Below, in pieces: positions 54,162 through 64,000 of a stretch of 64,000 bases of DNA (positions are counted from its first letter, which is position 1; each line of letters starts with the position of its first letter). Source of the stretch: Quillaja saponaria (Eukaryota; Streptophyta; Magnoliopsida; Fabales; Quillajaceae); NCBI GenBank assembly GCA_029379385.1, contig CM055617.1:3410001-3474000 (forward strand), given 5' to 3'. Below the pieces are notes generated by a model, which saw only the letters and a program-made list of their open reading frames with translations, had not been told where the DNA came from and made no database searches. The position numbers and the translations under genes are program-made.

Positions 54162-54214
54162 AATCACAAACCACCGCAAGACGAACAGATCATCTTAGGG
54201 ATTTGTGATTGGTG
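54162..54214. repeat. Inverted CCAAT-type repeat
   Basis: ccaatcacaaa and tttgtgattgg face each other about 30 nt apart. Paired CCAAT boxes of this kind occur in promoters. Confidence 0.6.
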
Positions 54215-54407
54215 GATGGGAATAATTCATTTGGTTTCGGATGTACCCGCTGCTGTTTAAAGTGTCATACGGCACTTCCTATCTGGGATTTCTTCCTCAT
54301 TGGGATTACGAACCCAAAAAAAATAAAAACCCTAAACCCCCATAGCGAAGCTTGCAATGCATAATCGGATCAGATCAAATAATTGAAAGCAAACAGGGTA
54401 TTGAGAG

Positions 54408-54473
54408 CTAAATACGATAGATGACCAAAGACAACAAGTGCTGCTGAAGGCCGAAAGCTGAAGCAGCAGCCAT
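54408..54473 (-). CDS. 21-codon ORF at the start of an inferred transcript
   Basis: First ATG after the minus-strand TATA box: MAAASAFGLQQHLLSLVIYR plus one residue. It could be an upstream ORF, a first exon spliced onward, or irrelevant. Confidence 0.2.
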   Translation of the reverse strand: MAAASAFGLQQHLLSLVIYRI

Positions 54474-54544
54474 AGCCACGGCGGAGCCAGAAAATGAGAG
54501 GCAGAGATCTAACTAGTTCTGGGATTAGGGCTTTGAAGTCCTGT

Positions 54545-54690
54545 ATTTATAGGGAAGTTTGAGAGATTTTTGGTTTTCAAGTTGCTTCACGTGGGCTTAA
54601 TTTTAAATATGGGCCGTGTATGGCCCATTTAAATGACCACTATTTTCTCTTGGATTAGTTTAAAATCCAACTGAACGGCCCATTTAAAGC
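54545..54690 (-). promoter_or_regulatory. Minus-strand promoter: Site II elements and TATA box
   Basis: Minus strand shows TATAAATA (about 54545-54552) with GGCCCA/TGGGCC elements upstream (near 54612, 54627 and 54678). A telo-box-like aaaccctaaacc lies downstream at about 54329-54341 (in + orientation). Site II plus telo-box pairs are typical of plant growth-related genes (ribosomal proteins, snoRNAs), yet no such gene follows. Confidence 0.5.
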
Positions 54691-54699
54691 AGAGCACTT

Positions 54700-56040
54700 G
54701 TTTTTCTTTTTCATTGCCTATAAGGCAAGACTATTATTTAAGGTAAGAATTTCATTCCCATTTTTTCATAAACCATGTACCTCCCTAGTCATATTGAATT
54801 CTAACATGAAGCATCAAAATAAAATATAAAATAAAATACTAATAATTAAAGTGCTTTTTTACGATACAAAAGATCAATTGATAGATAAGATTCAACCAAA
54901 AATAAAAAATAAAAAATTGTGTTCAAATCAAGATCACATAATTTTGTGAAATGCTTTTTCAAAACAAAACGATTATATCTCTTATTAATAAATATTTTGG
55001 ATGAAAAGGTTTAAAATATATTATAAATACCATCATCAATGAGGTAGATGAATTAGTTGCTTGTTTAATACACCCTGCATAGTAAAATCCACTTCCCAAA
55101 TAATGGCAAACACATTATCTTGTCTTTGAATAATTTTGTCCTGATTTTAGATGTCTCCTTTACCCACCACCCTAACTTTTTAAGAACAACTCATGTAATC
55201 ATATTCTTAAAGAACTAATTCTTATATTTTATCATATCATTCTTTTAATATTGGTGTTGGTAAGAAGGAGGTATATATGTCCATCTTTGCAAATCAAACC
55301 TCATGTTACATGACCATTGGCCACCCAATTATAAAAAGATATAAATATAGATAGGCAACATCCTACCCATTTATAATTTCTCCTTAACTTAGATAAAGTC
55401 TTTTTGGTTATATTTGTGCATGGATCAGACAAAGACAAACGACCTTTTCTTCAAAATCTTACCTATAAAATAGGGCCCAAGCAAAAGAAAACATGGCAAG
55501 CGATATGGTTTATTTGTTAATTGTTTACTTAACATAGTTAATTTTTGGAAACCGTATAGTCCATTAAAAATACATAATTTAAATAGGACTCACTCTTTTA
55601 TTAAAAAATAAGTTGCAAGTTTTATATATGCACTTAGCTCGTCTTATCTTTTTTAGACCAAATATAATGAGTTTTGTAGTTTTATTATTTCTCAATTGGG
55701 TAATTATATGTATAATTTTTTTCTTTTTCTTTTTTATAATTTGATAAAGAGGCATGTGTGGGAATTAATTAAAATTGAAAACCAAAGTATAATGATTAAA
55801 TTGAAAAATATATATATATAGAGAGAGAGAGAGACTGAATTGGAAAACAGTAAAATCCCTCATCCAAAAAGTGTAATTTAGCATTTTTACTTTTAGTAAT
55901 GATATCTATGGGAGGGTAATAATGAAATGAGAACACCTAGCCTTAATTGTGCCCCCACTACCACTTCAATCCGTGATTGGCTCGTACGAGTGTGAGGGAC
56001 CCACATCTATCCGAGGCCATTTGTCATTTTGTGATTGGCT
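54700..56040. other. AT-rich intergenic DNA
   Basis: No gene seen; a (TA)(GA) run lies at 55811-55834. Confidence 0.4.
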
Positions 56041-56044
56041 AATG

Positions 56045-56052
56045 ACACGTGT
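56045..56052 (+). promoter_or_regulatory. G-box / ABRE-like element
   Basis: acacgtgt within gacacgtgtggc, about 90 bp before the small ORF. An attgaagc repeat (three 9-bp units, 56082-56110) follows. Confidence 0.4.
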
Positions 56053-56142
56053 GGCTGGCTCGGTGAGCTTTTGTTTAAGTGAAGCATTGAAGCATTGAAG
56101 CATTGAAGCTTGTTCATCATGGATGACAAAAGATAAGTTGAT

Positions 56143-56292
56143 ATGATTGATATGAAGGAAAATTTAGGGATTGTCGGCAGAGGTTTTCCCGAGAAATTGT
56201 TAGCTTTGTTGAATTGCATCAATTCAGATAGGAAATTTTTGGCAATGAAGGGGGACATGGTTGTGACACTTGGGGCCCCCAAGCCCAAGTAA
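56143..56292 (+). CDS. Hypothetical 49-aa protein, possibly 5'-disrupted
   Basis: ATG to TAA with protein-like composition: MIDMKENLGIVGRGFPEKL..., then a DRKFLAMKGDMVVTLG-type end with a basic tail. A second ATG 24 nt upstream (56119) lies in the same frame but is separated by a TAA (56134-56136), so the original protein may have begun MDDKR and lost its start. A G-box lies upstream. A longer open frame on the opposite strand (56007-56327) looks less protein-like. Family not recognised. Confidence 0.4.
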   Translation: MIDMKENLGIVGRGFPEKLLALLNCINSDRKFLAMKGDMVVTLGAPKPK

Positions 56293-56329
56293 ACCCCAAT
56301 CCTCGTGTATATCACTTCTATATACATAT

Positions 56330-59160
56330 ATACAATACATGATGAATTTGATCTAGTTGAGGTGTTTGAAAAAATAGACAGATGATGAATTTGAGATAAT
56401 TTTGAATGGTTTAGAACACAATATAATATAAAGGGAGAAAAAACATTAAAATATGCAAAATTGTATAAAATTTGTGAAAAGAGTGAATAAATGAATGGAC
56501 TTCAGTCTTTTACTATTGATGAGATTAGTGATATTTTTTATAATACACATCAAATTATGTATTATCAAGAATGAATAATAATTTTAAAAAATTAAGGACC
56601 TCTTATATGTGATGCACTTGCTCTCCGTACATAATTTTTTTAATACTCAAATAAATAAAATTGAGGATATTAATAAATGACCAAAATTATGGTGTAATTT
56701 AATATAAAAATTACTAGTAGTCGAAGTGAAATCAGAAATCGATAGGTGGGATGAATCTTATCTTTATTATTATTATTTTCTTTCTTTCTTCCTGCGACTT
56801 TGTATAGTCTTGTTCTTTTCTGATCAATGTTTTTCTTAATTGGGTTGGTGAGATATATAACATTTATTAAAGTAAGAAAAAGCTTAAAATTTTCTTTGGT
56901 TAGGTTGCTGAAGTTTTTTTTGTTCAAGGACATATACACATTCCTAATTTTCACATTTGGTGGAGCTGTTGGTGAATTCATAAAGGTAATTAAGACAATT
57001 AGCACTTTAAAGTCTTTTCTAATTGTCTAATGATGGAAGAAGACAAGACAACTAAAATGGTGGGTTTGACAAATGCTTCATTTTTTAAAAATAAAATCTT
57101 ATCAAACCCAAAGTTTTCTTATAACTTAACAAAATTATCAGTTTAATCTTTATAACTCAAAATCATAAAATACCATCTTATAATTTTTTAAATTCAACAA
57201 TATAGTCATTACTATCAAATTTAACTGATCGATGATGTGACTAATAACGTTTATATGACGTATTCACGTGTCAAATTTTTATTTACTCATCATGTCACGT
57301 GAATATACAACATATGACGTTGTTAATCACATTATTTTTTGTCTAGTTAAATTGAACGAGAAAGACTACGTTGTTGAATTTGAAAAATTACAAACCAATT
57401 TTTAATTATAAGGATTAAATTGATATTTTAATCAAATTATAAGAACTAATTAAAAGTATAATTGAACCCAAAAAAAGAAGAAGCTAATGGGCTATAATTA
57501 CCCACTTTAACTTTCGAATAATGGTAAGTTTGCCTTTTGTATTCAAGAAGCATGCATGTATATACATGCACGCATAAATATGTAAAAAAAGAACACTTAT
57601 GCAGGCATGCATGCATGACATATGTGATGGATGAAGAATGAAGAATTAGAGATCTTTCGCATGTGAAACTACAAGGACGAGTGCTTCAAATAGTTGTAGC
57701 AGGTTAATAAAAGGATGTATTCCAGTTGGGAAACATAATGGGGCCAGATCCTTTGTACATAAGCCATTGTTCACACTTAGATAGCTTCTTTGTTGAGGAG
57801 TCAACCTCAATGCCTATCTTTTAGTCTGTCAAAGGGCCAACATTGCCCATCATTTCTCAAACCGTTGTGAGAAAATTTTGGCCTCAAAGACAATTACAAA
57901 AGCAGACTAACGTGAGTGGCAGGATCGCACGCAGCAAAAGCTTTCAAGTTCTTGTCTGCAACACCAACATACGTATATATATGTCTTATGTTTGATTTTG
58001 ATTCCTTCTCTTTTTGTTGTCTATAAATTTCAAAAAAAATTGCAAGTTATTATCATTGGTTTTCATACATGTGTGCACGTGTAAGAGGTACATTCATACT
58101 TATTAATTTCTCTTTTTCTTCATTGCAATGCAAGAGAATCCTTGTAAACTTAACAAAGTAGGATTGAAGAAGGCAACTGTCAAAGAAAATTTACACTTTG
58201 AGACTTTAAACTTACTTCTATCACACACCTTTATATAATGATTCAATTAATGTCATTATATCACACTCAATTAAGCAATATGGTGTGGTGTCCTTTATCT
58301 TTTCTATCCAAAAGTAAATAATATTGCACTTGAAACAGAATTGGTTTTAGTCCCTTTTTTTTTTACGAGATCATAAAGCATAGAGTATTACAATAGAAAA
58401 TAGATCTCTAATTTTTATAAGGAAGGTACTAGTAATTAATTTCATGTTCTTAAAACGATATCAATAAACCTTACTGGTTGAATTAGTTGACATGTTTTCT
58501 AATTTTTTTAAATATTAATTAGACAAATTTCCTATCATAACAATCTCTTTAATCGACAACCAAATAATAAAAATTAAAAAGGCTTAGTTAGTAATAGTAA
58601 TAAATAATAATTAACTTTTTAATTAAGTATAAGATGGGATTTGGTTTTAGTTCCTTTGAGAAAAAGACATCACATATCAAATTTGATTTCCGTCTCATTT
58701 TAAAAGTGACACCGACTCTTGCTAATAAGTAATAAGAAAGAAAACCCAGATCAGATTTGGTATCAATCCTTTTAATAAAAGAACATCTCCTTTTGGAATT
58801 GGAATCACTCCATTTGTCTCTCTCTAGCTAGCTTGCAGTCTAAAATTGTTTTAAACAGTTTGCTTTTAATTTCTTCACTCCCCTGTTTTGTCTAAATAAA
58901 TCAGATAGTTAGTGGACCATCCAACATACATGGTCTCAACCAATGATTTCACTGAATATTGTGATTGTGAAAAAAGTTGTCACATTTTTTAGGTAATTGA
59001 TGGACACCAATCTATTTAGTTTGTTTAGTCCTTGAAATATCTGATATTTATTTTGAAGACCCTGTATATCTATATATATTGAGCAAGTAGTCCACCTAAT
59101 TACATTGCTTTCTCTTGCAGTCTAAGAATTTTTAAGGCAGCAGCAGGCAAAGCAAAACCC
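56330..59160. other. AT-rich intergenic DNA before the SDR gene
   Basis: No gene supported. The open frames at 56670-57030 overlap on opposite strands in low-complexity sequence. The last ~50 bp before 59161 are probably the SDR 5'UTR. Confidence 0.4.
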
Positions 59161-61482
59161 ATGAAGGCAACACTAAAATACTTAGCAGGAATTGCAGGAC
59201 CAAGTGGTTATGGCTCAAAAACAACAGCTGAGCAAGTCACACAAGATTCTTCATGCTTCTACCCTTCTCATCTAACTGCTATTATTACTGGTTAGTCTGA
59301 ATCAGTCTCACACAATGTCTAAGCTCTATGAAATTTCACATGCATCATAAATATGAAAAAAAAAAAAAAAAAAAAAACCTTTTCATTCCTTTCACTGATA
59401 CATAATTCAGTGAGAAAAGAAAAAAAATGAGAAGCCAATTTTTTGTCATATTTTCTTTGTTTTTCTTCATTCTTATTCTTCAAGACAATATTTTGGTGTC
59501 TCTTGATGTGTTTTTTTCTTCTTTTTCTTTTGGTGGGAGAAGATGAGGGACAGTGTGGTTTGTGGAAGGTGGGTAGGTGGGTAGGTGCTGGTCCTATCAG
59601 TGGAATTAGTTGTTCTTTTTAGCAATAGCAAGATATGGTTTTGTCCTCACAAAACTAATTGATGAGTCACATAAATTCTTTTTTCCGAAATATAAATTCT
59701 CTTATAAACTTTTTATTCCTAATCTTTCTCTAGCTTTTTGCTGTAAATCTAATTTTTTTTACATTTTTGTATCGGAATATTTATATTTCTACGATACACA
59801 TGATAAAACCCATCTAAATTACTAACGATGATTAGAGAAACCGAAATACTTTATGCATATATTTCAAATTTTATTTGATTAATGTAAGTTTTTTCTTGTT
59901 TTTGTTGATGTTGTGATTGAAGGGGCGACATCCGGTATTGGAGCTGAGACAGCTAGAGTGCTAGCAAAGAGAGGTTTAAGAATTGTAATAGCAGGCAGGG
60001 ATATGAAGAAAGCAAAGGAAGTTAGAGAGAATATTTGGAAAGAGAGTCCAAATGCTGATGTTTTAGTGTTAGAGATTGACCTCAGCTCTTTTGCTTCCAT
60101 ACAGAGATTTTGTTCTGAGTTTTTGTCTTTGGGATTGCCCCTTAGTATTCTCATGTAAGTTTTGTGGCTATCAACATCAAGAATTATCTTTCAAACTTTT
60201 ATTCCTCACAAAACACAAAATTGTGTGTATGAAAGACTCAGATTTTATTCGATACTAATGGTAGGAATAAATCAATTTGCAGAAATAATGCTGGGTTATT
60301 CTCTCAAAAGTTGGAGTTTTCTGAAGAAAAAGTTGAAATGACATTTGCTACAAATTATTTAGGTAATTTTTCATTCTTTTAAAGAATTTTTAATGTGTTA
60401 GGATAAAGAAAAATGATGAGTACCAGTCATCTCTCTTAATTAATTAAAAAAATTTAGTGTACACTGAGTGAAAAGTACTTGGTAGATTTTATGTACCCTT
60501 TTGTTGTGCAGGGCATTATTTGTTGACAGAAATGCTATTAGAGAAAATGGTAGAAACAGCAGAGAATACAGGCATTCAAGGAAGAATAATCAATGTTTCT
60601 TCTGTAATTCATAGCTGGGTGAAAAGAGATGGTTTTTGCTTCAACAATATGTTCAATGGAACCAAGTAAATTTACTTGCTTCTAGTACAAAAATAGATTC
60701 TTTTTCTTTTTCTTTTACATGTATTGTAATCTAGAATACTAATCTCCTTTATGTTATTTTTCTTTTTCTTTGCTTTGCCCTTTTCCTTTTCATCCCTTCA
60801 GTTATAATGGGACACGTGCATATGCTCAATCAAAATTGGCCAACATATTGCATGCCAAGGAATTGGCAAGACAGCTCAAGGTGAGAAATTAAAGTTTCAC
60901 TAATACAGATTTGAATCCTTTCGTGTTCGGAAAAAAATATGAGAAGATCATGTTGGCAAAAGAAATACACGTTTTTTTTTATTATTCTAACATATTTTAA
61001 GAGAAAAGAAAATGGCTCCTCTTATTAGAAGCAAGGTCAGCAAGTTTTACTGAATGTGTTTTGATTGTTGAAATATTATTATGCAGGCAAAGAATGCAAA
61101 TGTGACTATCAATGCAATTCATCCTGGCATTGTAAAGACTGGAATCATCAGAGCTCATAAGGGCTTAATAACAGGCATGAAAATTTATTTTTGTTTAATT
61201 TCCATTACCAATTTGTACAAACTTTTTAACCAATCTTGAAACTTAAATGCAGATTCTCTGTTTTTCTTTGCATCCAAGTTATTAAAATCAACATCTCAGG
61301 GTGCATCAACAACTTGTTATGTTGCTCTGAGCTCAAATACAGAAGGGGTTAGTGGGAAATATTTTGCAGATTGTAATGAGTGTAACAGCTCTAGTTTAGC
61401 AAATGATGAATCTGAAGCTCAAAAGCTATGGAACAACACTCGTGCTTTGATTCAAAAACGACTGCGTCAAGCAGCAACATAG
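59161..61482 (+). CDS. Short-chain dehydrogenase/reductase, TIC32-like
   Basis: Seven exons: 59161-59290, 59923-60154, 60283-60362, 60512-60665, 60802-60880, 61087-61174, 61253-61482. In-phase joining gives 330 aa. Classical SDR features: cofactor loop TGATSGIG (43-50), GRD after the second strand (NADPH preference plausible), NNAG (122-125), a serine in NVSS (177/178) and the catalytic YAQSK (Y206, K210), then HPGIVKT. The N-terminus MKATLKYLAGIAGPSGYGS matches the plant group annotated as TIC32-like or WW-oxidoreductase-like (for example At4g24050). True TIC32 is a chloroplast inner-envelope, calmodulin-binding dehydrogenase; the substrate here is unknown. Intron 6 uses a GC donor. Confidence 0.92.
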
Positions 61483-63772
61483 AGAGTTTGTTCCTCTTCT
61501 TTGTTTACAAAACCTGGAGATGTAGAGGCAATGTATATTTAATTAGGCTTATGTATACTTACATTAGCAGAAGGCATCATAAAGTAAATATTTTATTAAC
61601 AAAAAACCAGTTGCTATCCATCAATAAACAAGAAGTTTAACCATTCACTATCTCTATTTATTTTAGTATTTTAAATTCAACGTGATATCATATTCTATAT
61701 GAATAAATAGTCAAGAATTCAATTCATGCAGCTATCCATTTTCATAGATAAATTTTGTACAATGCATGTATGAGGAGTGTCTATGCATTTTCTATAAATT
61801 CAATTATGACCGTCTGAGTTTAACCTTTGGGGTTAAGTAGTTTTTTTACGAACAATATCAATGGTAAATTACAAGAATTTGCATAAAAAGAGACTAAGTA
61901 AGCTCAGTAATCTCGGCATTAAATCTAAATATATTATTAAACTGCTGCTAATAACCATTTCAAGTTTGATTAATCCAAATTTCAGTATAATGAATGGTTA
62001 AGCTAAAAAGGGTAAAAAAGAATGAAAACTCTGATGATTAATTCGGTAAATGTGCCATATAATAGAATCTAATAAAGGTTCCAGAAAAACGTGACTACAA
62101 AAGCCCTTGAATCTCACAGCTATCTAAATGTTACTATAATGATGCTAACAAACATCTCAAAATTGATTAATTCAATGAATGATTAAGGGAAAAAAAAAAA
62201 CAGATGTTTATTTCAGGAAATGTCCTTGGAATCTATGATTGTATTAAAAGAAATGCCTACAAGTGCTTTCAGTATACAATTCTCATCTTCTTGAACAACA
62301 TTTAAGTTCAAACACAAACAAGTATACTTGTTACATCAAATTTAGCAACATGGAGTGACTGTTACCTATTAAGTTACGACATCCAAGCCTTGAGCTCCTC
62401 CAATCTGTTTTCAAACAGTTTCTCTGGCATTCACAGAAATCAGATTTCTAGCTTTATTTCAAGCAACTGAGTCATGAGTTACGACTGCAAGATTTAGGAA
62501 CATGTGGAGAATGATGAAAGGAGATGTGACAACAGCCTATAGTCCATCTTCATTTCTTAACCTAAGTCATAAGAATTCAACATCAACTAATGTGTATGCT
62601 TCATATTTATAAATAACCATGCAGATACTCATCTTTTGTAACATTTTCATTTAGTAATGACCAGCAAAGAGGCCAAGTGGATAGCATCATAGCACTATTG
62701 GATCGGATGCTATTGCATCTAAAAGGGCTAAAAATGAAGAACTTAGAAGAGGTTAGGGAAACAAAGAACCAAGGGGGATGAATATGCTGAAATTCTATCT
62801 GAACAGTCTCTTGGTAATGACCTTCAATTATATAGCAAGAATGCCTTCCTCTGAGCATCATAAGAACATAGATAATAGAACAACATATTGTTTTATGAAA
62901 GATATTTTGAGGAAACAACTTACCGTTGGCAGGTCCCTGTGTCTGATCTAGTCACAACAAGCATAGGAGTAAAACATTGATGGCAGAAAACATCAACTTA
63001 TTAAGCACAAACCAAAAACCAGTTAAGAAATATGAACATACTGTCCTTAGTTGTCTTTTCAGCTCAACTTCCTACAACCACTTCCCTTTTTCGCCTTCAT
63101 AACTTAATGGGTTTATAACAGAATAATTCAGAGAGGAACAGAAGTATTAAAGTGAGCAATAAATATATTATATAGTTCCATAAGGATTTAGCACTCAGAA
63201 GTAATACTATCATAATGAAATATGATATTACAGAGAAAAAAGGTTTCTGCAGGACAGAGAATTGGGTGGCACAATAACATTTACAGATAGAGCTGGCAAA
63301 ATCAGACCCAAGATCACAAGACACCCCAGCCTAACATTCTCAAGCTTTTAATCACAGCTATAACCTAGAATCTAGAGCAATGACACAAAAAGTACAATCA
63401 AGCAATTCTAAGCTGGCTCAAAACCAATTTGCACAGAAGCTGACTGATGACCAGTCCCAGTTCACATATTAGTTTTCCCTGTCCACTACTCCTATCTTAT
63501 TTAATGTCATATCTTTCAATCAATCCAAAAGGGTTGTTATCTTCTATTGAGTGGGTTGGTACGATAAGCAAATGTAAGGAAAAAAAAAAAAAAAAAAAAG
63601 ATATAAGAGGACTTTTGTACTGAGCATTTAGATTAATCATGTATAACTCTCCTGATAAAAGAGTGCCCCAAATTTGGCCTGTAAAAGATCAATTGGAGAT
63701 CCCAATACCTTCTGCAACACATAGGTAGTTGAATTCAAGGGACAAAGCATACATTCAATTAGTTTCATAGCT
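61483..63772. other. Intergenic DNA and probable 3' region of the right-edge gene
   Basis: No coding exon supported. A (-) gene ending at 63773 would have its 3'UTR here. A 20-A run lies at about 63580-63599. Confidence 0.35.
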
Positions 63773-63903
63773 TCAAATGAGTTGAGCTTGATCCTCATTT
63801 GTGGTTGGGGAATCACTTCTGTCAGTTGACATAGATATAGTTGGAGCAGACACAGAGATAAATGAAGATTCTTGATGGTTGCTTATTGATGGAGGTAAAT
63901 GTC
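63773..63903 (-). CDS. Last exon of a gene extending beyond the window (partial)
   Basis: After an acceptor tttaacag|g at 63904/63903 the minus strand encodes 43 residues (HLPPSISNHQESSFISVSAP...TTNEDQAQLI) and TGA. It is Ser/Thr-rich and probably disordered. No family can be named from this tail. Confidence 0.45.
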
Positions 63904-64000
63904 CTGTTAAATTGTAAGTCCACAACATATAAATAATAGAAAGAAGTACAAATTTTAAATCAGACAGAATCTAATCAATTAAATTACCATAACTAGGAAT

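Overview
The window is nuclear DNA from a eudicot plant. Genes are intron-rich with GT-AG (once GC-AG) introns, intergenic DNA is very AT-rich, and the recognisable proteins (LOB-domain factor, oleosin, LysM receptor kinase, TAR2-type tryptophan aminotransferase, raffinose synthase, FIP37, TIC32-like dehydrogenase) are plant families that align closely with their Arabidopsis relatives. The species cannot be fixed from the sequence. Exon models below were built by hand from frame continuity, splice sites and protein-family similarity.

Layout. 0-1.1 kb: 3' exons of an unrecognised + strand gene. 2.4-3.2 kb: an old tandem duplication. 5.0-6.6 kb: LOB/LBD transcription factor with a 5'UTR intron. 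7.8-9.2 kb: microsatellite and CT-rich leader-like DNA without a convincing gene. 11.8-12.7 kb: oleosin with ABRE and RY promoter elements. 14.3-17.7 kb: a LysM receptor-kinase pseudogene with perfect splice structure, three in-frame TGA codons and a lost HRD motif. 18.6-19.4 kb: degenerate ~93-bp minisatellite. 20.0-23.8 kb (-): TAR2. 27.1-30.9 kb (-): raffinose synthase. 33.0-34.75 kb: a 1.77-kb Mutator-like element bounded by a 10-bp target duplication, with terminal repeats made of nested hairpins. 35.8-39.9 kb (+): OCRE/G-patch protein. 40.9-48.6 kb (-): FIP37, the plant WTAP-type m6A-writer subunit, with a mitochondrial DNA insertion (containing a cob fragment) in intron 9. 49.5-51.5 kb: ~2 kb of degenerate telomere-like repeat. 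52.3-52.5 kb: a tRNA-derived SINE with perfect 12-bp target duplications. 53.9-54.7 kb (-): promoter-like block with only tiny ORFs. 56.1 kb: possible very small gene. 59.2-61.5 kb (+): TIC32-like short-chain dehydrogenase with a GC-AG intron. 63.8-63.9 kb (-): last exon of a gene running off the right edge.

The genes act independently, as is normal for plant chromosomes: organ-boundary patterning (LOB), seed oil bodies (oleosin), chitin/LysM signalling (dead copy), auxin synthesis (TAR2), raffinose synthesis, RNA processing and m6A deposition. I did not find evidence for a gene-cluster-like novel system. The least ordinary structures are the hairpin-rich transposon carrying its own promoter and spliced leader, the telomere-like satellite, and the all-TGA receptor-kinase pseudogene.
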